From: Xanthostigma xanthostigma
Lineage: Eukaryota > Arthropoda > Insecta > Raphidioptera > Raphidiidae
NCBI GenBank assembly: GCA_963575645.1
Contig: OY754468.1
Span: 48,123,665-48,187,664, forward strand
DNA: 64,000 nt
Direction: 5' to 3'
The notes under the pieces are model-generated. The model was not told the DNA's origin. It saw only the letters and a list, made by a program, of their open reading frames with translations, and did no database searches. Shown one piece after another: positions 45,343-55,999 of this stretch (position 1 is the stretch's first letter; every line of letters begins with the position of its first letter). The position numbers and the translations under genes were made by a program.

Positions 45343-45959
45343 TCTATACTAATATATAAAGCTGAAGAGTTTGTTTGTTTGAACGCGCTAATCTCTAGAA
45401 CTACTGGTTCAAATTGAAAAAAAAATTTTTTTTGTTGCGGATAGCCCATTTATCGAGGAAGGCTATAGGCTATATAATATCGCGCTACGACCATTAGGAG
45501 CGGAGCATTAATGAAAAATGTTGCAAAATGTATCTCAAAAATAAGCTTCTATTCAGGTGAAATGCACTAACTAAATATACTCACATTAGCGTTGTAAGTA
45601 CACAACTCCGCATGGCTCAATCGGTAGAGCATGCGACTGTCAATATTAGGGTAGTGACTTCGAGCCCCACGTTGGGCGAATGTATTTTTATTTTTTTTTT
45701 TTATTTTCTACATTGCTTTTTTCTAAGGCTTACATTTAAATTTATTTAAATTTTATTTAATTAGTTTAAAAAAAATTATTAGTTAAAAAAAGTATAAATA
45801 CTGCGTTTTATCGACAAAAACTTTTGAACAGTAACTCCGATCATCATGAAATTTAGACACAACATTCATCTCGGTAAACTAAGATAAATGTGTGTACTCA
45901 TGTTCCTCCCTTCCTCATTCGTTCTTTTATACCCGGGTGAAACCGGACGGGACCGCTAG
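45343..45959 (+). mobile_element. Helitron-like element, copy 6, near full length
   Basis: From TCTATACTAATATATAAAGC to the hairpin ACCCGGGTGAAACCGG and the end GGGACCGCTAG. It is collinear with copy 1 at 19613 and carries the better preserved tRNA-like block. Confidence 0.8.
45597..45680 (+). other. tRNA-Lys-derived block in Helitron copy 6
   Basis: GGCTCAATCGGTAGAGCATG (A box) and GAGCCCCACGTTGGGCG (T-arm and 3' acceptor) match insect tRNA-Lys closely. The anticodon stem no longer pairs and the loop would present GTC, so it is not a working tRNA-Lys gene. Confidence 0.65.
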
Positions 45960-46848
45960 TAATAATATATATATGAGAGTTCCTCAACAATCCAACACCC
46001 GTTGGGTACATTGCTTAGCTTCAATAAATCAGACGTTAATCAAAGATTTGAACATTGCTTAGCTGTTGATGACTTTAAAAAAATTAACAATGACAATTAA
46101 TGATGCCGCATTCGGGTATAAAGTGGCACGCCACTGTACACGTTTATCGCTTTGTGTTTTCTTATCATCCATTACCAACGAAACGCGAGCTGCTCACTTG
46201 TTTCTCGTGTACTAGGATCTGACAACGCACTTTAGTCAATGGTCCAGCAATACCATGCAGTTTGGCTGTCAAACGATCGACAGTTAGTTCACTTTTGTCC
46301 TGTCGGTCAATCTAAATTATGGTTTTTCTTTTAATACAGAAAAGTTATACTGATTATTTTGTGTTTTGTGCCAGTGCTGTGAGTTCGTTTTGAAAACTGT
46401 GCGTGGAAATCCGAGATTCTATAAAGTAATCCGTTTTTTTTTTATATCGATCTTGAAAGTTTTTTTGCGTCGTTTGTGATTTGATTAAAAAAAAGTTTAC
46501 GTAATATGTAGTGCAGTCAACTGGGCGGAAAGCATGCATTTTTTGGGGGGGGGGGTTCGTAGGACCGTCGGTGGTGAGTTTAAAACTTGAGTTTTCGAAA
46601 AGGAAAATGCTCCCATTTGACCATCGTCTTGATAAAACGTGTGTAATTAAAGTAGTAAGCCCTTCAACGAATGGACCGATTTCGATGCGATTTTTGACTG
46701 GAAAGTTACAGAATACAAAGAAAGCAATTAAAATACAAAAAAAAGTTATTAAAAGTCAAATAACACATTTCAATATTTAATGATATAATATAGTTTGTCA
46801 GTTGTAGGTAACTGTGGTAACGATATTTTTAGTTTAAAAAGCTAGGTA
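45960..46848. other. Intronic DNA, no gene seen
   Basis: A fragment CAGACGTTAATCAAAGATTTG at about 46030 is the tip of the foldback family seen at 39546 and 52573. No exon is visible. A G10-type run lies near 46543. Confidence 0.4.
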
Positions 46849-47184
46849 CAGTGGAATCTCGATAACTCGAACTTCGTTAAGTCGTAATCTTCAGTGAGTC
46901 GAAAAAAATAATAAATACGCGGTATCTCGAATTATTTACACTCTATAACTCGAACGAGATGTTATTTCCATGCGAGGTATTGATAGTAGGTACATATTGA
47001 TACTCTATATAACTCGAATTTCTAAAAGCAGTTTCCGTAACTCGACGTTAGTAAATTGTGTCTTTCGAAGTCGAAATTTTAACAAAATCCTTTATATCTC
47101 GAAATTCCTGTTAAGTCGAAAACGCATTGACTCGATCGTTTTAGCATTTCCCTTGAAATTCGAGTTATCGAGATTCTCTGTCCA
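46849..47184. mobile_element. Pogo/Tigger-like DNA transposon relic
   Basis: Left end TA-CAGTGGAATCTCGATAACTC, with many CTCGAA words inside, and a degraded complementary right end (CGAGTTATCGAGATTCTCTG). Such ends are typical of pogo-type elements. No transposase is recognisable in the 330 bp. Confidence 0.65.
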
Positions 47185-47475
47185 CAATTTTTTTTGTAAA
47201 AAAGAGAGAAAGATTACAGCTAGAAACTGGTTTAAAATTATGTTTTTAAAATGGCGGCCAAACGAGAACACCTTCCGTCCCGAAAGCTTACTTTTATACT
47301 CAACCCCCTACGAATTTAATAAAAAAAAAATTGCGGCCTACCTCAAAATGCACCTCGGCTAAATGACGAATTGACATCACGGGTGCCGGAAACCCCAGTT
47401 TTATGCACTTTTGTGATTGTCGCTTTTTAACCACAGGCATTTAATAATATAGTTGTGTTTGGTATAGATATCAGT

Positions 47476-47944
47476 TAGTGATGCCACGAATAGTGATTTT
47501 GCCGAATACCGAATATTCGGCCATGTTCTCGGCCGAAGCGCCGAATATTCGGCTAATTGTGTGTACATTTTGCGGGTGACAGGTTACGACTTGTCCCATT
47601 ACGGAGCGTGCGGTAGCAACGCCGCGGGCGTATTTGTTTCATTTGCGCAACTAGACCGTGTCACGACAAGCATTATTTGTTCATTGTTACATCAAATTGT
47701 GTTATTAATATTCAGTAGTCCTTATTACTAAAAAATATCACTGTTTGTTCACCAAAAGCTTTACAAAATAATACTATTTAAGAAAAAAACGCATATTTTT
47801 GAGTAGTATGTGCGTTTTTCCCCATGATTTGATATTCGGTATTCGGCCGAATAGTACGCAACATTCGGCCAAATACCGAATATTAAAAAAAGTAGCCGAA
47901 TAGGCCGAATACCGAATAGTAGCCGAATATTCGTGGCATCTCTA
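47476..47944. mobile_element. hAT-type MITE with CCGAATATTCGGC interior
   Basis: Ends TAGTGATGCCACGAATA and TATTCGTGGCATCTCTA. The flanks ATATCAGT and TTATCAGT agree at 7 of 8 bases if two extra bases are allowed on the right. Palindromic CCGAATATTCGG words cluster at both ends. Confidence 0.75.
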
Positions 47945-47954
47945 AATTATCAGT

Positions 47955-48827
47955 GATGGCGGACCTTTTTGAGTAGTGGGTCAAATTTTGTTAATTATTT
48001 TTTTTAGTACTAGACAGCGTTACACTTTTATATAACAAACGCAATAGTGTCAAAAGTGTCAAAAATTTTTACACTGGAGCACGATACCAAACACATCTAA
48101 TATCGTTGATGATTGAAAATATTTTTACGGGTTATAAAATGTTTAAATGTGAATACTATTATTAATTCAAACATCCAAACCATTCATTTTCGGAGTATAT
48201 GCAACTACAAAAGCCACCGATATACGAGTACATCTTTTCTTTATAATATATCGACGATCAAAGTATACAAACTCGACAAATATTGATACATAATGATGTA
48301 AGCATTGTTCCATCTATTAATAAATTCTCTTGAAAATTACATTTTAAAGCATTAACACACAATTGGGCTTTTGAATGAATTTTTTTTTTGTCATAAATGG
48401 AAAGATCGTATATAAGTTTTATAACAAAACTATTTTTCTTTTTTTTATTTTCGTTATAATTCAAAAGTTATATCAAATTAAAAATAAATTTTTGTACCCA
48501 GTTCCGAGAACGCGCCGACATTTCCCGAACATAATGTGACGTCATAATGTTTTAGTCAATACACATGTAGAAGCCATTGATAGTATACTGCGTATATACA
48601 TTTTACCATTATGACGTCACAACTGTCAAAAACAATTTTAGTGCGTTTGCAGTCACGTGATTTTTTTTAATATTTTATCAATTTCAAATTGCTTATAATT
48701 AATTTAAAAAAAGTTTTTTGAAAGTTTTTCGCATCGATTATCAATATTATTTATAATAAAGTTTTAAAATACAATACAAAAATCGATAATTATTTTTTTT
48801 TTCAAAAGCCTAATTGTATCCAAGTGT
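47955..48827. other. Intronic DNA, no gene seen
   Basis: Two inverted TGACGTCATAATG words at about 48538 and 48610 enclose 70 bp. No exon is visible. Confidence 0.4.
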
Positions 48828-49093
48828 CAGCGTTGCCAGTTTTTTTTTTGCCAAGTCGGGATTTTGGAACTCTTTGAGTGAAAACAGCGGGATTCTTTCG
48901 TCGAAAGCGGGACATAGTAAAAAAACGTATATAATCAGAAGTTTTCAAATATTTATCTTTTTATTTGAATTAAATACGTGACAATAGATAGCAAAAAGCT
49001 GAAAAGCGGGACTGAGCCTGTCCCGCGCGGGACATTTAATTTTGATTTAAAAATCGGGACATCCCACCAAAATCGGGACGTCTGGCAACGCTG
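48828..49093. mobile_element. hAT-type MITE with CAGCGTTGCCAG ends
   Basis: Ends CAGCGTTGCCAG and CTGGCAACGCTG. The flanking 8-mers CCAAGTGT and CCACGTGT differ at one base. Inside, GCGGGAC and GTCCCG words recur, as in related arthropod hAT MITEs. Confidence 0.85.
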
Positions 49094-50875
49094 CCACGTG
49101 TACTATTATTCATGTCATTTCGTTTGTTTTTATCTGATTACCTTTTGCGTCCGTCTTCATAGAATAATACAACAGCTGACCATCTTTAACGTTATTGAAC
49201 ACAATTGCAACGAAATAACTGAAATATCAGTTTTTTTATTCGAGGAACGCGTTTTTCGTGCGGTTTTTGATGCAAATGCGACCGAAAACATCGCTTAATC
49301 CGGTTCATTTCGCGTTTATGACGACGCAATATTTCATTTGGCGCTTTTTTTTTGACAAAACACCACGCAAACAAAACACGTGCGCCGTGACAATACTTAC
49401 GCGGATACAGTACTGTGCAAAGGAAACGTGAAGGAGAACTTGAAGAATCGTATAGTCTAGTTCGAAAATTCAAGCCACTCCATACAGCTATAGATAGATT
49501 GTAGTTTATAGACGTTCAACAACTGAGGTCATCAGAGTCTAAAATAAAAAACTTAATGGATCATGATCGTAGACGACCCATGCATAAAAACTGTGCTGCT
49601 TATATTCTTTCTCCAAATATCAAATGAAAAGTGCAGTGGATGATAAAATATAGTAGCCAGAGTGCCCGTCGGCAAAAATTTTACTGACACATACTCTCCC
49701 TAAACTTTGTATATGGCTTCATTAGGCCTAGTCTGACATCTATTTCCTCTCTGACTTTTCTTGATTTTGGGGCGTTTTCCCTCTAAATTTTCCAAAAAGA
49801 TGTCGTTTTGACGATATGTAAAAATTTATAGATACTGTTTGTTTTTTTAATTGGATAGCTTAAAAACTTCAACAAAAACGCTAAAATAATGTTCTCTGAC
49901 AAATAACATGAACCATTTAAAATGTCTGACACCTCGAATATTCGAGGTGTTAAACATTTTAAATGGTAGTTGTTTTTGTTTTTTCTTCGTTTTTTTTTTT
50001 TTTTTTGCAAGGCGATGTAAAACTGTTTATATCGGCGTCTGCTTGTAATAGTATCATAGCGTGGGAATCGGCACACACCTGTTATAAGTACATTATACAA
50101 CTTCGTTGTATCAAGTACAGCACGTGTGCTTATTAAATAATTGCTAGTACATTTTTTTAATGAAGGACTTTGAAAATAAATGATAAATTATTGAATCGCA
50201 TTTGTTGAATGAATTGGGCGACGGGACCATTCCAACTTCAAAAATGTTGACATTTGATTATAATAAAGAAAATAAAATTTCTGATATAGCGCGCGGTGAC
50301 GCGGGTAATGCCTGGTATTCAATATGATATTTGCTATTCGTTGCCATTGGTTACCTACATAATATGTTCCACGTCACGTAAAAATTAATCAAAGCATGCC
50401 TAGCTAGTTTATTTCTGACAGATCCATAAAACAAAAGAGCGGCTGATTTTTTGTTATTTATAAAACATTTCCGAAATTATAAAGCTTAGAAAAAAAATTT
50501 TTTTAACGAAATTTTCTTGAAAAAATAAATAGAATTATAAGACGTTATGAAAAATATAGGTACCATTATTATATAAAAAACACCATTATAGCATATATCT
50601 CCTCTGCGCATGCGCCGATTTTCCCCAAAAACAATAGGGCTCTGCATATTTGCATACCAAACATCCTCCCAAAATTGGGTTTCAATCCGCTAGTCCGTTT
50701 GACCTGTATCGTGTTCACAGACAGACGCACAGAGTTTTTCCAAAAATATGTTTTTTGGATTCGGGGGACCTCAAAACGGAAAGATATTGTAAAATTTTTG
50801 AAAAGTGATTTTTCACCTAAACTAGTACCATTCCCCACTTGTGGGTTGGAATGGTAAAAAATACTCTGCGATCAA
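49094..50875. other. Intronic DNA with a 56-bp palindrome
   Basis: ACCATTTAAAATGT and GACACCTCGAATATTCGAGG form a palindrome at 49912-49967. The recurring inverted motif is at 49510-49545. Two opposing open frames (49192-49473 and 48978-49298) have no recognisable content. Confidence 0.45.
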
Positions 50876-51567
50876 TTAAGGAGGTTGAGCCGTTTTACGA
50901 AGATAATGAAAAAAATCTGAAATAAAGTTTTTTTAATAGATTTTTTTATGACAAAATTTTCTGTAAAAAATCCAAAATCATTAGGAGATTTATAAAGTTA
51001 AAAATTTAAAAAACTTTTACATGTAATCTTATGGAAAATATGTCAACCTAGCATGCAAACGGTACATTTTAATTTTTAGCAAATAACCAAAATATAATGT
51101 CAGCAGTTCCGAAAACTAACTATGTAAAGCATCGATGTCTTACGCATATTTTAATATTTTTTCCAATTTAATTAGGAGACATTTAATCATTAAAAAAAAT
51201 TATGAAACCTTAGCACTTTTCGATTATGGACTTTTATTCTTGACTATTTTAGCAATTTTAACTGAATTTTCAACTTTTTAATGTTTTAATTTTAATTTTT
51301 ATTACTTCTAATTTCTTTTTTTAATTATCTGCTGCAAAAAATATGTAAAATATAGATATTTACATAAATTTATTTTTTTTAACCTATCTTTGTGCAAAAA
51401 ATTCAAAAGTTAGTGCATTAAATAAAATACTGAAATAATTAATAGATACCTATTAAAAAAATTATTTATTTATTCCTTTATGACAATAATTTATTAGTAT
51501 CATCGGCTTATAACCTTTTGTAAAAAATTATTATGGAAAAGTTCCCATTTAGGATTCGACTTTTGAT
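50876..51567 (-). mobile_element. TTAA-flanked MITE, copy 5, right end lost
   Basis: Starts TTAA-GGAGGTTGAGCCGTTTTACG and follows copies 3 and 6 until CCCATTTAGGATTCGACTTT, where it breaks off before the terminal inverted repeat. Confidence 0.8.
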
Positions 51568-52156
51568 ACTGGGCAGTGACACGACCGAATCTCGCAATAA
51601 TTTCACAGTGCATTCAACGACACTATGGATTTTACGTGGGTTAATTTGAAGGCAGTCATTGGCCGTTTTATCATCGGATGGGTGGCGTTGTGTATCGTCA
51701 TTTTCAGTGACAGTTGGTTTTACTGCCCACGCTCGACTACCAAATTGCATTATTAATGTATTTTTATACAGGCTGTTTATTTATTACATTTGATACTCGG
51801 CGTAGAGGAATTATTATAGACACGTTTCGTAAATCAATATTTTTATAACAAATCTCTAAAGAGATGTTTTCTTATAATAATTCACGGCTTCTATTATCAC
51901 GGTCACGGGAGAGGAGGGAATACCGGTTTGCCTTGACAACACGTTACGCTTTTGTATAATAAATTGAATTGATTAATTAACTTTGAGATAAAGTAGGGAA
52001 TTAAAACATAGCCTATAGCATTTCAGGAATCATAATTAAACATTTCAAAATAAAAATGTTCATCAAAATTCGTCGAATATTTATTAAGTTCCGTCCAAAC
52101 ATACATTATTACATGCATAGGTCATACGAAGAGTTTTATATAATAATAGTAGGTAC
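51568..52156. other. Intronic DNA with a coding-like patch of unknown origin
   Basis: At 51570-51750 base composition rises and both strands are open for over 40 codons. One reading on the plus strand, MDFTWVNLKAVIGRF, continues hydrophobic. I cannot assign either strand and see no splice signals. Confidence 0.3.
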
Positions 52157-52195
52157 TATAGCGATCCGTCCCGGTTTCACCCGGGTACGATAGAT
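52157..52195 (-). mobile_element. Helitron-like 3'-end fragment
   Basis: CTATAGCGATCCGTCCCGG and TTTCACCCGGGTACGATAG match only the hairpin end of the family. Confidence 0.55.
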
Positions 52196-52572
52196 ATAAT
52201 TCTGCAAAATGTATTTCGTTTGCGGCCCGGCGCCTGAACTAATAGCTTTGAGCAAATTCTTCCAGATTTGCTTCTGAATTAGTAACTTTGATCGAATTCT
52301 AACAGATGTCGCTACTTGGTCCTAAAAAGTTTTTTTTGTTTGCTTCTGAACTAAAAGCTTTGAGTAAATTCTATCAGATGTCGTTACATGTTACAACACC
52401 GTTTTTTTTTTGTTGAGAAAACACCGTAATTTTGTATAAAATATTTAATAAAAACTATCTTATAGCCTAAGTTGCATCAAGCAAGACACATTTGCAAAAT
52501 TTATTAAAAATCGGTTCAGTGGTTTTGGAGATTAGCGCGGCTAAAATTGTGACAGGAGAATTTTATAAAATA

Positions 52573-52905
52573 CTTCAATAAATAAAATTATCGACCAATT
52601 TTTCAGACAAATATATTAAGTAACGAAAAATAATAAAATTAATACATTAACGTTTCGGTTCGGATTTGGAACTTCTACAGAACTGATCTAAAAAATATAA
52701 CAATTAATTAATTTTTATATGTTTTAGATCAGTTCTGAAGAAGGTCCAAATCTGATCTAAAAAATATAAACATTAATTAATTTTTTTAGATCAGTTCTGA
52801 AGAAGCTCCAAATCCAGACCGAAACGTTAATGTATTAATTTTATATATTTTTTGTTACTTAATATATTTGGCTGAAAAATTGGTCGATAATTTTATTTAT
52901 TGAAG
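52573..52905. mobile_element. Foldback of the ATTGGTYGATAATTTTATTT family, copy 3
   Basis: Arms CTTCAATAAATAAAATTATC and complement. It carries several variants of the CTGAAGAAGxTCCAAATC / CCGAAACGTT motif, with different stem bases from copy 2. It ends next to CAGACGCTTAATCAAAGATT. Confidence 0.75.
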
Positions 52906-53194
52906 TGATCTAATCAGACGCTTAATCAAAGATTTGTTTATTAAAATTCGTAACGACGACATAACCTCACTTTTGCTATTTTTATCCACAATATAGCGCT
53001 TTCGTCCGTCGCCTGTCATAGGTGCGCACGGCAGCTATAAGTCTCGTACTATATATTCGAATAATTGATCGCAGTTATTAATCGCTTGATTGATCACCGT
53101 CGCAATTTGCGTTGTCTGGAAGGAACGCCGCCCTCGACGAGGCGCGGTCGTATTAGGTCGACGCTTCGCTCCACTGAAGCGACTTCTTACATGA

Positions 53195-53540
53195 TATCAC
53201 CGCATCTTGGATCGGGGCGGACACGTTCCATATAAACATCGAGACGCGATCTTCAGTTGTTTGATCTCTACGGACGATCAATCAGAGTCGCATTGTAGTA
53301 CAACTTTTCTTGTGACGGTTCTTCGGTCGATTTTAAAACACGCGTATTTGTTGGCAAGTTGTGACGTCACAAAGCGTCTGTTGATAATACAGAACTCGTT
53401 AGACATAACTGCGTGTTTATTGGTCAGATTCGATTGTGTTTTTTGTATTTTTGACATATCTATACAAGTTTTACTTGTGTACAGAGGCAATAAATTTCTA
53501 TTCTTTCTTTCTATGGAGGGTAGAGGTTAAGGAGAACCAT
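53195..53540. repeat. Diverged inverted repeat, left member
   Basis: Its centre (53380-53450) matches 54180-54270 in opposite orientation, and the end GGAGGGTAGAGGTTAAGGA matches CCTTACCTCTACCCTCC at 54071-54088. CCATATAAACATCGAG at 53229 followed by TTCAGTTG looks like a TATA box plus initiator. See findings. Confidence 0.55.
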
Positions 53541-54049
53541 CACTGTGTACGAAAAAGTGTCCGTCAAAAAGCGTTAAATTAGGGGACCGCCACTGTCGCA
53601 AAAGGGTAAATTTTAAAGCAAGCGTATAGAGAGCAAAAATTATTAGAGTAGGATAGAAAAATAAGCGAGGAAAGCTTTTTTATGGCGCACTTTTCAAAAG
53701 TAAAACAAAAAACAATATGATATAAAATTAATTTTCGATTTAAGTGTCATTTTTAAACGTGCTATTTAATGCATTTAGTAATAAATAAACGATTATACTG
53801 ATATGAATAAACTATAAAATGACTAAAAAATATTAGTAAATGCTATCAAAAATTAAATCACTCTCGATACTATCTCACAGCAGGTTTTTAGGTTATGTTT
53901 ATTAAATTATTTTGGACTACGTAAACAGTTTAGATTTTATATACTTCAATTCGTTTATAACTACTATGGAGGGTAAATTCATTTTATACTCGGATGCAGC
54001 GCTAGCGCCATTGTGGACGATTTTTGAACTGTCATTTACAGCATTTATC
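53541..54049. other. Spacer between the inverted repeat members
   Basis: AT-rich DNA with no feature I can support. Confidence 0.35.
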
Positions 54050-54300
54050 TCCCATATAAGATAATTTTCCTTACCTCTACCCTCCGTATTCGGGCGGTTA
54101 GAACCCGGTTTTAACAGTTCAAGACGTTTAAGAACTGCTGGAGCCAAGTTCAAACAATCGGAAGAATCCGATATTTTGATCAACAAACAAACAGTTGTGT
54201 CCGACTTGTTCTGTGTTGACAACAAACGCTTTTGGATTAAGAATTTACCAACAAACACGCTATCTAAACGTCTGAAATAGTTCGTTAATAGAATATTCGA
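54050..54300. repeat. Diverged inverted repeat, right member
   Basis: Inverted relative to 53195-53540. In both, the aligned bases differ mostly in ways that keep residue class in one frame, with FCxxNxRF conserved. This suggests that both derive from a once-coding repeat. Confidence 0.5.
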
Positions 54301-54902
54301 AATCGGTTTTGGATAAGCGCATGCGCATAAAGATATGTAACTTTGAGTTAAAGCACGTGGCAATAATCGGTACACCGTACATATAGGTTTCACACGCTGT
54401 TAACCTCAACTTTCGAGCGTCTATAATTTATAATTTATTGTATCAAATTGATGTGTGAACATAATAGCTATTAAATATTCAACAATCACTTTTTAACACG
54501 ACTAAAAATTGTCAGTAATACTTGCATATTTAAGATATACATGAAAATAATATTATAAAAAACAGTGGTCGAGCCTTCGTAAGAAACTTTTGAGACTCGT
54601 GTATGTCAAAACTAGAATAGAGAGTGGGATGGTAAGAGATAAAAACAATCGGAAGCGACATAGCGGATTATATTATTATAAAAGTGTGATTAGTGCATTA
54701 TAGAGGTTGGCAACTTGTAGTTCGCTTTGCTCCGAAAAGAATAAAATGGCGGTTGACCGTTAATAAAATAGTTGTTTGATGTCGTAGCAGGTTTTTACAG
54801 TGGCCGCCGTTTTGTGATATTGACAGTGTTAAGCGATTGTTGTACAACCGGTTGTTATATCGCGTGATGTGATTTTTTGACGCGGCTCAAATACTTTTGA
54901 CG
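54301..54902. promoter_or_regulatory. 5' flank of centrosomin exon 1c
   Basis: The last 200 bp have higher GC content and contain CCGGTTG and CGCGTGATG near the ATG. A third copy of the short motif TTTCGAGCGTCTATAAT is at 54412-54428. A promoter is expected here if exon 1c is a true first exon. Confidence 0.4.
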
Positions 54903-55017
54903 ATGGCCAACACAGATGTTACAGATATGTCGGACGCATCCGATTCGAATAACGATTCGAGTGACGAAGACACCGGAAAACGAAGCATGTTCGACGATTT
55001 CGTTGGGTTGAGTACGG
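54903..55017 (+). CDS. cnn: Candidate centrosomin first exon 1c
   Basis: ATG opens MANTDVTDMSDASDSNNDSS and continues DEDTGKRSMFDDFVGLST to a GTACAT donor. It leaves one base, exactly what the exon at 55803 needs. The stretch is acidic and serine-rich, like the N termini of other CM1 proteins. It lies only 785 bp before the CM1 exon, so it is the most likely main start. The donor is weaker than those of exons 1a and 1b. Confidence 0.75.
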
Positions 55018-55136
55018 GTACATTTTCTATTACCTACTGATATGTCCGTCCGTGTGTCTGTCACAGTTAATTTTTCTTGAACTAAATGGTAAATAAAAAA
55101 ACGAGTGTGCTTTAGACCACTTCTTCCTGCCATAAT

Positions 55137-55734
55137 TTGTTATTATTCACACAAAATATGAACTTTAAAATGAATTTACACAAACGAAAAGGTACTTCTT
55201 TAACTTAACAGTAAATAATAACGTTAACAGAAACAAAACTAATAAATTCTAACTAATAAAATAGAAGAAAAGTCACTAATTATGTACACAAAATATTTAC
55301 AATATAGGAACACGCGAAAGTTTATCTAGTACAGTTATTCGCACTTGTCTATTAACTATATTCACACGATTATTTATAAGCTATTTATGTAAAACCAGAT
55401 TTATATAATTGCACTCAATGGTTTACACAGCTCATTTATCTTCTATCTTAGCAGCTACCTCGGTCTTGCTCTACCGACTGAACAATGTATGTCACACAGC
55501 TATTTGTAATCTACTGTACTTACGCGCTGCAACTAACCAACTGACTCCGCTCGCATTTTATAGCTTCGTCCTCCGCCCGGTAGAATTTTCTAGAAACACC
55601 GAGATCCTTCCTTTACATGTATCGCCTTCTTCAGGCAACTTTATCAAGGTTGGGTTTTGACTACCTGCTTTCCATTGTTGTTGCGAGAATATTCCACAGA
55701 AAACATAGTCGTCCCAACAGGGAGGGCGCAACAC
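55137..55734 (-). mobile_element. LTR-like fossil (solo LTR) in the centrosomin intron
   Basis: On the minus strand the segment begins TGTTGCGCCCTCCC and ends near AATAACA, the TG..CA pattern of retroelement LTRs. It has CTATAAAATGCGAGCGG with TCAGTTGG about 20 bases further, which looks like a TATA box and initiator. No internal region or second LTR is attached, and matching target duplications were not found. Family (Gypsy or BEL/Pao) is undecided. Confidence 0.5.
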
Positions 55735-55802
55735 TATAGATAAAGCATTTTAATACACGGTATTCAGTGAATTTAAATCAGATTATTTTGGTTTGTTTTT
55801 AG

Positions 55803-55999
55803 ACGCGATGGGCGTTCGTTCGCCGGGGAAGTCCTCACCGCTGCGCGTGCATTCCGTCAAGGAATACGAGGAACAATTCAACTCGCTTATGAAGGAAAAC
55901 TTCAATCTCAAGCTCCGCATATTTTTTCTGGAAGAGCGAATGGGTCGTTCGTATTCGGATGACAAAGACAGCGATATTAAGAAGAATATAGAACTTAAC
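55803..55999 (+). CDS. cnn: Centrosomin exon with the CM1 motif
   Basis: Centrosomin recruits gamma-tubulin ring complexes and builds the outer matrix of the centrosome. This exon (66 residues after completing the split first codon) carries the CM1 (Cnn_1N) motif: RVHSVKEYEEQFNSLMKENF followed by NLKLRIFFLEERMG. The signature ENFNLKLRIYFLEE of Drosophila Cnn, CDK5RAP2 and myomegalin is almost unchanged, with Phe for Tyr. It enters at TTTTTAG|AC and leaves at AAC|GTGAGT in phase 0. The family assignment is secure. Confidence 0.96.

Noticed and set aside
51508-51750. 80-codon minus-strand frame that looks coding
   Set aside because: It runs into a truncated MITE, the opposite strand is equally open, and there are no splice or start signals to support it.
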